Assembly: GCA_016778895.1 (NCBI GenBank)
Contig: JADHOR010000008.1
Span: 1 to 64,000 of the forward strand
Reading direction: 5' to 3'
DNA length: 64,000 bases
Origin: Candidatus Puniceispirillum sp.
GTDB taxonomy: Bacteria; Pseudomonadota; Alphaproteobacteria; Puniceispirillales; Puniceispirillaceae
In this document: positions 40,368 to 51,657 of the stretch, in pieces
Layout: every line of letters begins with the position of its first letter
Numbering within the stretch: the stretch's first letter is position 1
Translations under genes and position numbers: made by a program
The notes under the pieces: generated by a model
The model's input: the letters and a program-made list of their open reading frames with translations, nothing else
What the model was told of the DNA's origin: nothing
The model's database searches: none

Positions 40368-43094
40368 TTGGGGCAATGTCAAAACATTATGACATCCCAA
40401 CCTTCTACAGCAAATGCGCCAAAAGTAAAAGCGCCCACCCCAATGATGGAGCAATATTTGCGCGTTAAGGATTCGCACCAAAATGCGCTGCTTTTCTATC
40501 GCATGGGTGATTTCTATGAGATGTTCTTTGAAGATGCAGAAATTGCCGCGAAACAGCTTGGCATTACGCTGACAAAACGGGGCAGCAAAGATGGCTTTGA
40601 TGTGCCGATGTGCGGGGTGCCGGTTCATGCGGTCGATGGTTATCTGGCGCGGTTGATCCGGGCTGGTCACCGGGTGGCAATTTGTGAGCAGGTTGAAGAT
40701 CCGCAGGAACAAAAAAAACGTGGTGGGAAAGGCCCATTGAAACGCGATGTAGTGCGGGTGCTAACGCCGGGCACATTGACCGAAGATGAATTGTTATCAC
40801 CCGCGGCGCATAATTATCTGGTTGCGCTTGGCCGCGCTGAATCGCAGCTGGCACTTGCCTGGGCAGACATGTCCACGGGCGATTTTTTCGTTCAGGAAAT
40901 GGCCGGTGATGGCTTGGAAACCCTGTTGGCACGACTGGATCCGGCAGAACTGATTTACCCACAAGGCCTTGACCTTCCCGGCTGGTTTAACGATAGCCAG
41001 ATTTGTTTGACCGAACAGGCAGCGTTGCTGTTCGACTCGACCCGCGCACGGCAGGCCCTGGAGAGGTTTTATCAGGTTGCAAGTCTTGACGGCATGGGGC
41101 ATTTCAGCCGCGCGATGCTGTCGGCTGGCGGGGCGCTTCTGGGCTATTTAGAGGCAACTCAGGTCGGTAATATGCCGCGTCTATTGCCGCTTACCGCGGT
41201 TAGTGATGCCGGATTTATGGAAATTGATCCGGCAACGCGGCGATCGCTGGAATTATCGCGCACCCTGACCGGTGAGCGCCGCGGCAGCCTGTTGCATGCC
41301 GTTGATCGCACCCTGACGGCAGCCGGTGGACGCCTGCTTGGTGAACGACTGGCAGCACCATTGTTCGATGTTAAGGCGATTGATGCGCGGCTTGATCTGG
41401 TTGGCTGGTTTATCGCCGAGGGGGCTTGTGCTGATCTGGTTCGTGCCCAGCTCCGCATCCAGCCCGATATCGAACGAGCCTTGTCACGCTTGTCTTTGGG
41501 GCATGGTGGCCCGCGTGATCTGGCAAATATTGCTGACGGGCTTGAAAGTGCTGGCCAAATTGTTGCACAGATTCGCGCGGTTGCCGCCAGTGGGATCAGT
41601 GGACTTGCCCTACCCGATGCGCTCCCAGCTTGTCTTGATGTGATGCTGGCGCCGCGCGGCCTGACTGATGTGCTGGTTCCCGCTCTTGGTGATGAGCTGC
41701 CGTTATTGGCGCGCGATGGCGGCTTTGTGCGGCAGGGATATGATCTGGCACTTGATGATTTGCGCGAGCTGCGGGATGAAAACCGCCGTTTGATCGCCGC
41801 GTTACAAAGTCGCTATGCTGATGAAACCGGCATTGCTTCGTTAAAGATCAAACATAATAATGTGCTTGGCTATCATATTGATGTGCGCAGTAATCATGCT
41901 GCCAAACTGATGGATCATGAGACTTTTATTCATCGCCAGACGACAGCACAGGCGGTGCGCTTTACTACAACCGAGCTGGCTGAAATGGAACGTGATATGG
42001 CCAGTGCTGCCGATCGTGCGCTGGCGCTTGAGCTGGAAATATTCGACCGGTTGCGAAACGAAGTTCTGGCGGTGGCGGTTGATCTGGGTGACGCGGCGCG
42101 CGCGCTTGCCGAAATTGATGTGGCAACTGCGTCGGCGCAGCTTGCCATTAGCCAGCATTATTGCCGCCCAAAAATTGTTGACGAACCGCTGTTTGACATT
42201 GTTAAAGGACGGCATCCGGTCATTGAGCCGATGCTGGATTCGCAAACGCCGTTTATCGCCAATGATTGTAATCTTGATGATGGGCGTCTCTGGTTGCTAA
42301 CCGGCCCCAATATGGCCGGTAAATCGACATTTCTGCGGCAGAATGCGCATATTGCCATTATGGCGCAGGCCGGACTTTATGTGCCGGCAGAACGTGTTGT
42401 TATCGGCCTTGTTGACCGGTTGTTCAGCCGGGTTGGTGCGGCTGATGATCTGGCGCGTGGACGGTCAACCTTTATGGTGGAAATGGTCGAGACAGCGGCG
42501 ATCCTGAATCGCGCGACCAGTCGATCTTTGGTAATTCTGGATGAAATTGGTCGGGGCACGGCGACCTATGATGGTTTGGCAATTGCGTGGTCAACGCTGG
42601 AATATTTGCATGATGCCAGTCTGTGCCGAACCTTGTTTGCGACGCATTATCATGAGTTGACGCATCTACAAAAATCGCTTGAACATCTGCGCTGTCATGC
42701 AATGCAGGTTCGTGAATGGCAGGGCTCGATCGTGTTTTTGCATCAGGTCGTCACTGGTGCTGCCGATCGTTCATATGGGGTTCATGTGGCGCGGCTTGCC
42801 GGTTTGCCAGCTGCGGTTCTTGGTCGGGCCGAGCAGATTCTTGGCGAATTAGAAACCGGCCAGCACGGCGCCGTAGATGCCGGGATGATGGCCGATAGCC
42901 TGCCGCTTTTTGAGTTTCAGAATGCGCGTCATTACGCCGCTATGTCCAGTGATGAAATTGCCTATGCAATTGACGCATTGCAGCCTGACAGTCTGGCCCC
43001 GCGTGAGGCGCTGGATATTTTGTACCGGCTGAAGGCACTGCGGGCTGGTTCGGCTAAATCTGGTGATAAGACATGGGTCAGAACAATATATTAG
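40368..43094 (+). CDS. mutS: DNA mismatch repair protein MutS
   Basis: FYRMGDFYEMFFEDA; LTGPNMAGKSTFLRQNA; DEIGRGTATYDGLAIAW. Start could be 40389. Confidence 0.98.
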   Translation: MGQCQNIMTSQPSTANAPKVKAPTPMMEQYLRVKDSHQNALLFYRMGDFYEMFFEDAEIAAKQLGITLTKRGSKDGFDVPMCGVPVHAVDGYLARLIRAGHRVAICEQVEDPQEQKKRGGKGPLKRDVVRVLTPGTLTEDELLSPAAHNYLVALGRAESQLALAWADMSTGDFFVQEMAGDGLETLLARLDPAELIYPQGLDLPGWFNDSQICLTEQAALLFDSTRARQALERFYQVASLDGMGHFSRAMLSAGGALLGYLEATQVGNMPRLLPLTAVSDAGFMEIDPATRRSLELSRTLTGERRGSLLHAVDRTLTAAGGRLLGERLAAPLFDVKAIDARLDLVGWFIAEGACADLVRAQLRIQPDIERALSRLSLGHGGPRDLANIADGLESAGQIVAQIRAVAASGISGLALPDALPACLDVMLAPRGLTDVLVPALGDELPLLARDGGFVRQGYDLALDDLRELRDENRRLIAALQSRYADETGIASLKIKHNNVLGYHIDVRSNHAAKLMDHETFIHRQTTAQAVRFTTTELAEMERDMASAADRALALELEIFDRLRNEVLAVAVDLGDAARALAEIDVATASAQLAISQHYCRPKIVDEPLFDIVKGRHPVIEPMLDSQTPFIANDCNLDDGRLWLLTGPNMAGKSTFLRQNAHIAIMAQAGLYVPAERVVIGLVDRLFSRVGAADDLARGRSTFMVEMVETAAILNRATSRSLVILDEIGRGTATYDGLAIAWSTLEYLHDASLCRTLFATHYHELTHLQKSLEHLRCHAMQVREWQGSIVFLHQVVTGAADRSYGVHVARLAGLPAAVLGRAEQILGELETGQHGAVDAGMMADSLPLFEFQNARHYAAMSSDEIAYAIDALQPDSLAPREALDILYRLKALRAGSAKSGDKTWVRTIY

Positions 43095-45904
43095 CATCGG
43101 GCGAAACTAGTTCGGGCAAATCCAAGCCGAGCAAAAATTCAGCGCTGGATGGTGTCGCCTGGCATCGCTGGTTATTGCCGTTACAGGGCGCGATGGATCT
43201 CTTTCAGCCACCGCTTGATCGTGCCGCAATCGAGGCTGAGCTGGCGACCCATGAAAGCAGCAAAACTCCGGTGCCGCGGCCTGAATTGCTCGGCTGCCTC
43301 CGCCGTCATCTTAATCAGGCCAGGGACAATCTTCGCACGTCGTTTTACGCCAGTAATGATGGCGCAATCTATGTCGGAATGCATGCTTGGACGATTGATA
43401 TCTTGTTGCAAAGCCTCTATGCACAGGCACAGCGACATTGCGCCGGTGGTGATGAACTGGCGCTGATCGCGGTTGGCGGTTATGGCCGCGGTGAAATGGC
43501 GCCATTTTCGGATGTCGATATCATGTTTTTGATGCCGAAAAAGCCACTGGCCAAACACACGAAATTTATCGAATTTGTGCTTTATATTTTGTGGGATCTA
43601 GGTCTGAAAATCGGCCATTCCACCCGCAGTATTGACGAGTCGCTTGAAGCGGCAAGCGACGATCAGACAGTTTTGACCAGTCTTCTTGAAATGCGTCATG
43701 TGGCTGGCGATGACTCGCTCTGGATCAAGCTAAGTCGAGCTGTTCAACGCAAGATAGCCAAGCAGAAACCTTTGGCCTATGTCGAGGAAAAGCTGGAGGA
43801 GCGGGACCTCCGCCACAAACGGTTTGGTGATACACGTTATGTTGTTGAACCGAACGTCAAAGATGGGAAGGGTGGGCTGCGTGATCTACATAGTCTGTTC
43901 TGGATTGCGAAATATGCCTATCGTGTTAACAGCATTATCGACATCGTAAAGCAGGGCGTGTTTCGTGATGGTGAGGCGCGGAAATTTGCCCTTGCCCAGC
44001 GGTTTTTATGGACCGTTCGCTGTCATCTTCATTTCCATGCAGACCGCCCCGAAGAGCGGCTTGATTTTGACGCTCAAATGGTCATTGCACCGCGCCTTGG
44101 CTTTGCTGATCGGGGCGGGCTTCGTGGCGTTGAACGTTTTATGAAACGCTATTATCTGGCGGCACGGAATGTTGGCAATCTGACGCGGATTTTCTGTGCG
44201 GCGATGGAAACCGATTTCCGCAAAAGCCTGACATCATGGCGGCCGGATTTTCTGCGGACACATGCGCTTGATCCGTTCCGGATTGAAAGTGGCCGGGTGC
44301 GACTTATCGATGATGTGTTGTTTCGAGAGTCACCAGTTCGCCTGATCGAATTATTCGCCATCGCCCAAACGCATGATGCTGATGTGCATCCAAATACTCT
44401 GCAACGGGTTACTCGTGCGCTGCCGGCACTTGATGCAAAAACCCGTAAGGACGAGCAGGCGAACAAGCTGTTTCTGGATATTCTGACATCGCGAAAAAAC
44501 CCGGAACGAGTATTACGTCTGATGAATGAAAGTGGTGTATTTGGACGGTTCCTGCCTGATTTTGGCCGGATTGTTGCGATGATGCAATTCGATATGTATC
44601 ACAGCTACACCGTTGATGAGCACACGTTAAAGGCGATTGGTATCCTGCATGGTATTGAAACAGGCGAGTTGCAGGCGGCCGCGCCGGTGGCCACTGAGGT
44701 CATGCCCGAGATTGCTTCGCGGCGGGCGCTTTATGTTGCCATGCTTTTACATGACCTTGCCAAGGGCCGAGGGGGTGATCACTCGGTTCTAGGGGCTGAG
44801 GTGGCCTTGGCGGTCTGCCCGCGGCTTGGCCTTAATGGTGAGGAAACTGAAACGGTAAGCTGGTTGGTCCTGCATCATTTGCTGATGAGCAAGATCGCTT
44901 TTCGCTATGATCTGAATGATCCGCAGACGATCGAGGATTTTGCCAAAATTGTGCAGTCACCCGAACGATTGAAACTGCTTTTGGTGTTGACTGTCGCCGA
45001 TATCAGGGCGGTGGGGCCGAACATCTGGAATGGCTGGAAAGCGGCCTTGTTGCGCGATCTGTATTACCGCTGTGATGCGGTGTTGCGGGGCGCTGATCCG
45101 GCGGTTATTGCTTTTGGTAATGCCAATAAGGCGCACCAAGATGCGGCGGCTAAATTAGCCGATTGGGACGCTGCGCGTTTTGCCAAACACGCGTCAAATA
45201 TGCCGCATACCTATTGGGCAGGTTTTGACTGTGACAGCCATGTTCGCCATGCGCGGCTTTGTAATGAATTTGCCAAGCTGGATGTTCCGCTGTTGATTGA
45301 TTTCAGGCCTGACCCTGCCCGCCGGATGACTGAATTGACCATTTTGACGGTTGATGATCCGGGCTTGTTCTCGCGCATTGCCGGTGCGGTTGCCGCCGCC
45401 GGGGCAAATATTGTCGGCGCGCGCATTACGACCTGTCATGATGGCACCGTGCTGGATGTTTTCTTTTTGCAGGATATGAGCAATCAGGCGATTGAGGGCG
45501 CGGCCGATTTAACGCGCATTCGCAGCACAATTGAACGTTCATTAACCGGTGCAATGACCGTTGAAAAGGCGCTTCAGGAACGCTGGAAACAGACCCCGCT
45601 TCGGGTTCGGCAAATGCCTGTTGCCTCACGCGTGTTCCTGTCCAACAAGATCAGTAATACGCATAGTGTTATCGAGGTGAATGGCCGTGATTTCCCCGGC
45701 TTGCTGCATAAGATCACGCATTGTCTGGCCGAATTTGGCCTGCAAATCCAGACAGCAACTGTCTCTACATATGGCGAGCGTGTCGTTGATGTTTTCTATG
45801 TAAAAGATATTTTCGGATTGCAAATCCAGAGCGAAACAAGGCAACAGAGGATCCGTAACGGGCTGCTCGCTATTTTTGACGATGCTGCTGAGGATCTGTC
45901 ATGA
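43073..45904 (+). CDS. glnD: [Protein-PII] uridylyltransferase
   Basis: LIAVGGYGRGEMAPFSDVDIMFLMP nucleotidyltransferase; HD domain; two C-terminal ACT domains. Confidence 0.96.
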   Translation: MGQNNILASGETSSGKSKPSKNSALDGVAWHRWLLPLQGAMDLFQPPLDRAAIEAELATHESSKTPVPRPELLGCLRRHLNQARDNLRTSFYASNDGAIYVGMHAWTIDILLQSLYAQAQRHCAGGDELALIAVGGYGRGEMAPFSDVDIMFLMPKKPLAKHTKFIEFVLYILWDLGLKIGHSTRSIDESLEAASDDQTVLTSLLEMRHVAGDDSLWIKLSRAVQRKIAKQKPLAYVEEKLEERDLRHKRFGDTRYVVEPNVKDGKGGLRDLHSLFWIAKYAYRVNSIIDIVKQGVFRDGEARKFALAQRFLWTVRCHLHFHADRPEERLDFDAQMVIAPRLGFADRGGLRGVERFMKRYYLAARNVGNLTRIFCAAMETDFRKSLTSWRPDFLRTHALDPFRIESGRVRLIDDVLFRESPVRLIELFAIAQTHDADVHPNTLQRVTRALPALDAKTRKDEQANKLFLDILTSRKNPERVLRLMNESGVFGRFLPDFGRIVAMMQFDMYHSYTVDEHTLKAIGILHGIETGELQAAAPVATEVMPEIASRRALYVAMLLHDLAKGRGGDHSVLGAEVALAVCPRLGLNGEETETVSWLVLHHLLMSKIAFRYDLNDPQTIEDFAKIVQSPERLKLLLVLTVADIRAVGPNIWNGWKAALLRDLYYRCDAVLRGADPAVIAFGNANKAHQDAAAKLADWDAARFAKHASNMPHTYWAGFDCDSHVRHARLCNEFAKLDVPLLIDFRPDPARRMTELTILTVDDPGLFSRIAGAVAAAGANIVGARITTCHDGTVLDVFFLQDMSNQAIEGAADLTRIRSTIERSLTGAMTVEKALQERWKQTPLRVRQMPVASRVFLSNKISNTHSVIEVNGRDFPGLLHKITHCLAEFGLQIQTATVSTYGERVVDVFYVKDIFGLQIQSETRQQRIRNGLLAIFDDAAEDLS

Positions 45905-47487
45905 CCAGTGCACCTGATCCAGCCCCAGCGGAAAAGCCAGCTTCACTTGGTCGCGCCTTTGGTCAAATTGGCGGCCTGACTGCAATCAGCCGTATTGTTG
46001 GCTTTATCCGGGATATTGCCTTTGCCAGCTTTTTAGGGGCAGGGTCTGCAGCTGATGCGTTTCTGGTGGCGCTGAAATTACCGAACATGTTTCGCCGGCT
46101 AAGTGCCGAAGGTGCGATGACCAATGCGTTTCTGCCCAGTTTTGCTAAAATACGTCAAAATGATGGGCGCGATGCCGCGTTGCGGCTGGCGGCCGAGGCG
46201 CAGATTTTCCTTATAATCGGGTTGTTTATTCTGGTGTTGATTGCCGAGATTTTCATGCCGCAGCTTATCACCCTATTGGCGCCCGGTTTCACGAAAACGC
46301 CAGACCGGATGGTGGCGGCGATCGATCTGGCACGGGTGACGATGCCGTATCTGCCAATGATCTCAATTGTTGCCTTATGGAGCGCAATTTCGAATGCGCA
46401 TGACCGGTTTTTTGGTGGTGCTGCCGTGCCAATTCTGGCTAATCTTTGTTTTATTGGCGGTGCGGTGGCGATCCCGTTTGTCGCTGCAGATCTTGGTATG
46501 TTTCGCGCCTTGCCAATTGCCATTGGCTTGCTGGTGGCGGGGCTTGGTCAACTCTTCTTTATGTTTGTAATTCTAAGGCGTCTTTCGGCAGTGCCGCGGC
46601 TACAATGGCCGCGCCTATCCAGTGCCGGGAAAACCATGTGGCGTAAATTTCTGCCAGCGGCGCTTGGGGCTGGTGCGATGCAGCTTAATCTTTTGGTGGA
46701 TTTGATCTTGGCATCTATGCTGCCGGTTGGGGCGATCTCTTGGCTGTATTATGCTGACAGGGTGGCGCAATTGCCCCTTGGCATCGTTGGTATTGCGCTT
46801 GGCACGGCTTTGCTGCCCCGATTATCAGCCTTGGAGGCAGCTGGCGATAAAGTGCAGATTACTAAAACCCTTGATGAGGCGATCATCTTTGGTGGCTTTT
46901 TTGTGGTGCCAGCAGTGATTGCTTTGATCCTTTTGTCCGGCCCGATTATTGAGGGGCTGTTTGTCTACGGTGCGTTCGGGATTGATGATGCGGTGATGGC
47001 GGCAATGGCGCTATCGGCCTATGCGCTTGGTCTTCCCGGATTTGTTATGGTGAAGATATTACAACCGGCCTTTTATGCCGCGGGTCAGCCCGGCACTATA
47101 TTGAAAATTTCAATCATGACAGTGGTGGTGAATATCACTGGGTCACTATTGCTGATGCCGCTGCTGGGGCATGTTGGGCTGGCGTTGGCAACCTCATTTT
47201 CGGGTGTGGTTGCGGCGGTGGTCATGGCGATATTATTACGCCGCTGCCGCCGGCTTGATGGTGGCTGGATTGGTGTGATTGGCCGGATTTTTGCGGCGAG
47301 CATAATTATGGCGATCTTGCTTTTGTTGATGCTGACCTTTGCCAGCGGGCTTCGCCAGCTTTTGCCAGCTGTGGGGTGGCTGGTCCTTTTGGTAATTGTT
47401 GGTGGCGGCAGTTTTCTGCTTGCGGCATGGTCATTGCGTGCAATTCCGGACGAGTTTCTTTGCCGTTTACGGCACCGAAAGACTTGA
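45901..47487 (+). CDS. murJ: Lipid II flippase MurJ
   Basis: ISRIVGFIRDIAFASFLGAGSAADAFLVALKLPNMFRRLSAEGAMTNAFLP; polytopic. Confidence 0.96.
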   Translation: MTSAPDPAPAEKPASLGRAFGQIGGLTAISRIVGFIRDIAFASFLGAGSAADAFLVALKLPNMFRRLSAEGAMTNAFLPSFAKIRQNDGRDAALRLAAEAQIFLIIGLFILVLIAEIFMPQLITLLAPGFTKTPDRMVAAIDLARVTMPYLPMISIVALWSAISNAHDRFFGGAAVPILANLCFIGGAVAIPFVAADLGMFRALPIAIGLLVAGLGQLFFMFVILRRLSAVPRLQWPRLSSAGKTMWRKFLPAALGAGAMQLNLLVDLILASMLPVGAISWLYYADRVAQLPLGIVGIALGTALLPRLSALEAAGDKVQITKTLDEAIIFGGFFVVPAVIALILLSGPIIEGLFVYGAFGIDDAVMAAMALSAYALGLPGFVMVKILQPAFYAAGQPGTILKISIMTVVVNITGSLLLMPLLGHVGLALATSFSGVVAAVVMAILLRRCRRLDGGWIGVIGRIFAASIIMAILLLLMLTFASGLRQLLPAVGWLVLLVIVGGGSFLLAAWSLRAIPDEFLCRLRHRKT

Positions 47488-47593
47488 CCGCAGCGGCGCA
47501 AGCGGGGATAACGCTGGCAGAATTATCAATTGTTTCAAGGGCAATTCGGCAGCAGTCACCCCTTGTTTTAATTAGGCTTGATGGATAGACTAA

Positions 47594-48637
47594 ATGACCG
47601 ATTCAACCGTGCAAAAATCTGTAGAAAAAAGCCGCATTTTTTCTGGTATTCAGCCAACTGGTAATCTGCACCTTGGCAATTATCTAGGCGCCATCCGCAA
47701 TTGGGTTTCGTTGCAGCATGAGTTTGAGTCGATCTATTGCGTGGTCGATCTTCACGCTATCACGGTTCATCAGAACCCGGGAGATTTACGCAAAAGTACT
47801 CGTGAGGTTGCCGCAAGCCTGATCGCTGCGGGCATTTCAACTGATCGGTCGATCCTATTTAATCAATCTTGTGTACCGCAACATGCCGAGCTGGCCTGGA
47901 TTTTCAATTGTGTGGCGCGGCTTGGCTGGCTGAACCGGATGACACAGTTCAAGGAAAAGGCTGGTAAAAACCGTGAGAATGCTTCGGTCGGACTCTATGC
48001 CTACCCGACATTGATGGCAGCAGATATTCTGGCGTACCGCGCCACCCACGTGCCCGTTGGTGAAGATCAGAAACAGCATCTTGAGCTTACCCGGGATATT
48101 GCGCAGGCATTTAATTCGATTTTTGAGTGTGAAGTATTTCCGTTGCCGGAGCCGCAAATTTTTGGCAGCGCAACGCGTGTGATGAGCCTTCGTGACGGCA
48201 GCGCGAAAATGAGCAAATCCGACATTTCGGATAATTCGCGGATCAATATGACCGATAATGCCGATTTGATTATGCAGAAAATTCGCAAAGCAAAAACCGA
48301 CCCTGATGCGTTGCCATCCGAAGTGGCAGGCCTTGTCGGTCGCCCCGAGGCTAGCAATCTGGTTGCCATCTATGCAGCGCTTGCCGATTGCCGGATCGAG
48401 GATGTTCTTGCCGAATTTGGTGGGCGCGGTTTTGGCGATTTCAAACCTGCTCTTGGTGATCTGGCCGTTTCCAAATTATCGCCAATCGGCGATGAGATGC
48501 GCCGGCTTTTGAAAAATCCAGCTGACATTGACGCTATTTTGGCAGATGGCGCCGAACGTGCGGCGGCGATTACACGGCCGATTCTGGCCGAGGTGCGTGA
48601 TGTGGTCGGTTTTTTGGGTGCAAGCACCGATCTTTAA
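47594..48637 (+). CDS. trpS: Tryptophanyl-tRNA synthetase
   Basis: [30 protein letters not shown]. Confidence 0.98.
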   Translation: MTDSTVQKSVEKSRIFSGIQPTGNLHLGNYLGAIRNWVSLQHEFESIYCVVDLHAITVHQNPGDLRKSTREVAASLIAAGISTDRSILFNQSCVPQHAELAWIFNCVARLGWLNRMTQFKEKAGKNRENASVGLYAYPTLMAADILAYRATHVPVGEDQKQHLELTRDIAQAFNSIFECEVFPLPEPQIFGSATRVMSLRDGSAKMSKSDISDNSRINMTDNADLIMQKIRKAKTDPDALPSEVAGLVGRPEASNLVAIYAALADCRIEDVLAEFGGRGFGDFKPALGDLAVSKLSPIGDEMRRLLKNPADIDAILADGAERAAAITRPILAEVRDVVGFLGASTDL

Positions 48638-48804
48638 CCGCCATTAAACAATTATGAAATGTCTGTTATTAGGCGATTGAACGGTGGGCTGTTTAGATCA
48701 CTGGTCAGACTGGCTGGAATATGCGATGTTACGTAACGGAAGGATTGCAGTTTTTTCTGAAATTCCTATATGAAGGCTATCGGAGGTCAAGTTTTTTGGG
48801 ACAA

Positions 48805-48925
48805 GTGGCTAACGGCGATAACAAGCCATTAGCGTGGTTATCATCACAAAATGAGCCCGCTTGAACTGGGCTAAAACGCTCGACGGGAACGCTGAACTGA
48901 CCCGGGCTCATATTTTGAGTTTCAG
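48805..48925. repeat. Structured intergenic segment with overlapping inverted repeats
   Basis: TGGCT/AGCCA arms; ATGAGCCCG (48851-48859) with CGGGCTCAT (48903-48911); alternative AGCCC (48854-48858)/GGGCT (48868-48872). Confidence 0.5.
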
Positions 48926-49023
48926 CGCAAATGTAAGAGATTAAAAGAAAAGATTTACGTGTTTCTGCCCAAATTAGGGCTCTTGTTGATAGAAGTACTA
49001 TCGCACCAAGAAGGATTGATCAA

Positions 49024-49581
49024 ATGTTTATTCAAACTCAGGATACGCCGAACCCGGCGACTTTGAAATTCATCCCCGGTGTTCCGGTGATGGCACAGGG
49101 AACCGCTGATTTTGCCGACCCTGATAGCACCAAAACATCACCATTGGCGCGCCGCCTTTTCCAGATTGATGGTGTAACGGCGGTTTTCCTTGGGGCTGAT
49201 TTTGTCGCGGTGACTAAGGCCGAAGGTCTTGATTGGTTTGCCCTTAAGCCGAGCATTCTTGCCGGCATTATGGAGCATTATGCCTCGGGCCTGCCACTCA
49301 TTGAGAAAGACGCTGATCTAGCTGATCCGCACGCCGAAGATGGTGATAGCGATACGGTACAACAGATCAAACAGCTGTTGGATTCGCGCGTCCGTCCAGC
49401 GGTTGCAATGGATGGTGGTGATATTGTGTTTCAGGGATTTGAAGATGGTGTTGTGACCCTGCAGATGCGCGGTGCCTGTCAGGGTTGCCCAAGCTCGACA
49501 GCGACATTGAAAATGGGCATTGAGAATATGCTCCGCCACTATATCCCAGAAGTTCGCGAGGTTCGTGCGGCCGAGCTGTAA
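49024..49581 (+). CDS. NifU/Nfu-family iron-sulfur scaffold protein
   Basis: MFIQTQDTPNPATLKFIPG; GACQGCPSSTATLKMGIENML CxxC motif. Confidence 0.95.
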   Translation: MFIQTQDTPNPATLKFIPGVPVMAQGTADFADPDSTKTSPLARRLFQIDGVTAVFLGADFVAVTKAEGLDWFALKPSILAGIMEHYASGLPLIEKDADLADPHAEDGDSDTVQQIKQLLDSRVRPAVAMDGGDIVFQGFEDGVVTLQMRGACQGCPSSTATLKMGIENMLRHYIPEVREVRAAEL

Positions 49582-49606
49582 GCTGGAATAGCGTATAATC
49601 GCATCG

Positions 49607-50569
49607 TTGATGTCCATGCTTAGGGTTCAGTTCGTGGTAGCGTTTATTTCCAATTTCTTTACTGACCGGTGGATCGTTTTGATCGCGGGTTTGTTGGTGG
49701 TCATTGGGTTTACGGGCCCCGGTATTTTCGGCGTATCACCTCCGCAGTTTTTTGATCCGCGCGCCGCGCCTGTTATCAGTGAAAAGACGCATTCATCTGA
49801 CCAGACAGGTGCCGATCAAGGTGATCGGTCAAACGCCGTTCAACGCACCCTAGTTCAACCGGGCTCTGGTCAGCCCAAATCTGGCGTTTACACACAATTG
49901 TTGATTGCGCGCGAATTTATCAATCATATCCCCGAATCACATCTGAGTCTGGCCGGTTCTGAGCAAAAGGACTCTTTCATTAAAATTGTGCTGCCGTTGA
50001 TTCTGGCCAGTAATGAGGAAATCATCAAGCGGCGCGAGGCGATCCAGCGGGCGTTTGAAAATAATGATCGGGCGGCGTTGGAAAAATGGGCGCATCTTTA
50101 TAAACTTGACTCAACCAAGCGGGATAATGATGAGTTAACGGCGCGGTTGTTGCGCCGTGCCGATACGGTGCCGGTTGCGCTGGCATTGGCACAGGCGGCG
50201 GTCGAGTCTGGATGGGGAACGTCACGCTTTGCGCTGCAGGGCAATGCTCTTTTTGGCCAGTGGGCGTGGCGAGAGCATGCCGGCATCCGACCATTGGAGG
50301 CAACGAATAAACGGGCGGTGGTGCGTAGCTTTGGAACCCTGCTTGGGTCAGTTCGTGCCTATATGCATAATCTGAATACGCATTATCAATACAAAGAATT
50401 TCGCGCGTCGCGTGCTGGCCTACGCGACCGCCCAAGAATTGGCGAGTCAAGAATTTTGGTCAAATATCTTGATCGCTATGCCGAAATTGGTGACGCCTAT
50501 GTAAAAAAGCTCGAGACGCTTATCCGGGTGAATGATCTCAGCAGGTTTGCACGTGCGTCGCTGAATTAG
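49607..50569 (+). CDS. Glucosaminidase-domain (Bax-like) protein
   Basis: ALALAQAAVESGWGTSRFALQGNALFGQW; N-terminal TM segment. Confidence 0.88.
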   Translation: MMSMLRVQFVVAFISNFFTDRWIVLIAGLLVVIGFTGPGIFGVSPPQFFDPRAAPVISEKTHSSDQTGADQGDRSNAVQRTLVQPGSGQPKSGVYTQLLIAREFINHIPESHLSLAGSEQKDSFIKIVLPLILASNEEIIKRREAIQRAFENNDRAALEKWAHLYKLDSTKRDNDELTARLLRRADTVPVALALAQAAVESGWGTSRFALQGNALFGQWAWREHAGIRPLEATNKRAVVRSFGTLLGSVRAYMHNLNTHYQYKEFRASRAGLRDRPRIGESRILVKYLDRYAEIGDAYVKKLETLIRVNDLSRFARASLN

Positions 50570-50610
50570 CCGTGTTTCAAATTAGCCGGCTGGTTCCCAT
50601 TAACAGTGAT

Positions 50611-51657
50611 CTAGGGCACGAGGAATTGTTTGCCAAACCAGCGCCAGCGTCCGTCCGGGCCGGGCATGGTGCAATTGACCCGGGCGCGTCCAGATGGTAA
50701 CGGGCCGGGAAATCGCACTTCGGCGCGTGGCCCCAAGCGGGTGACCTCCAGCGCGTTATAGGTGCTGTTAAAACATTGGAGATTGTTTTGATCCGCTATT
50801 TCCAAGGCGAGGGTAAAACCGAAAACAGGCGGATTTTTCGCAATCACCACATCAGCTGGCAGAACCTGATTAGCTTTTAGCGGTAAGCCGTTGATCGCAA
50901 GTGACAGCCGATCCATTTCGCCATAGCGTTCATTCATCGCAAAACGCGGCAACTCAAAAAACCCGTCAAACCCGTGAGCGATCCCGGAATTCTGTCCAAA
51001 GCCTGCAATAAATCCGGCGGCCTTGACCCGGTCGATTACGGTAAGATTATATTCACCATAAGGATAGGCAAATAGATTGGGGCGCATGCCAAGCTCGGTC
51101 AGAAAACGCTGGTTTGCCTTGGCAAGCTCGGTATCAACGGCGTCGATGCTGATCTCATGCATATGGGGATGACTTGCCGTTTGGCTGCCGATGCCTACGC
51201 CGTCAGCCTGCAAAAGTCGCAGCTGGTCCCAGCTCATATAATTGTGATGGTTTTGATCGACTGGATTCGTGGCAACAAAAACCGTGAACGGAAACCCCTT
51301 TGCTTTTAGACGCGGCCAAGCCTCGGTAAAAACCGATAGATACGCATCATCAATAGTGATGGCGACCGTGCGGTCTGGCAGTGGTTTGCCGGTTTGTAAA
51401 TGTTCGATGATTTTCGCCAGAGGCAGCACCGAGTAATTACCGTCGGATAATTTTTCAAGATGCGCGTCAAATTGTTCAAGTCGGATATTTGTGCTTGGAT
51501 ATTTGTCTTCACCAAACCGGTGGTACATCAGAATCACGGCATGATCTGCAGCAAACGCCGTTCCCAAAAATGTCAGGCTAAGGAGCAGAGCAACGCAAAA
51601 GCGGCTGCTTAAATTCATCAGCCCATGTCGGATATTTTGACAAAGATTTTTGTCCAT
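50611..51657 (-). CDS. Polysaccharide deacetylase family protein
   Basis: VILMYHRFGEDKYPSTNIRLEQF; VAITIDDAY; signal peptide after Met at 51657 (preferred start). Confidence 0.9.
   Translation of the reverse strand: MDKNLCQNIRHGLMNLSSRFCVALLLSLTFLGTAFAADHAVILMYHRFGEDKYPSTNIRLEQFDAHLEKLSDGNYSVLPLAKIIEHLQTGKPLPDRTVAITIDDAYLSVFTEAWPRLKAKGFPFTVFVATNPVDQNHHNYMSWDQLRLLQADGVGIGSQTASHPHMHEISIDAVDTELAKANQRFLTELGMRPNLFAYPYGEYNLTVIDRVKAAGFIAGFGQNSGIAHGFDGFFELPRFAMNERYGEMDRLSLAINGLPLKANQVLPADVVIAKNPPVFGFTLALEIADQNNLQCFNSTYNALEVTRLGPRAEVRFPGPLPSGRARVNCTMPGPDGRWRWFGKQFLVP

Noticed and set aside
41841-42245. 134-aa antisense ORF within mutS
   Set aside because: No recognisable domain; lies inside highly conserved MutS coding sequence
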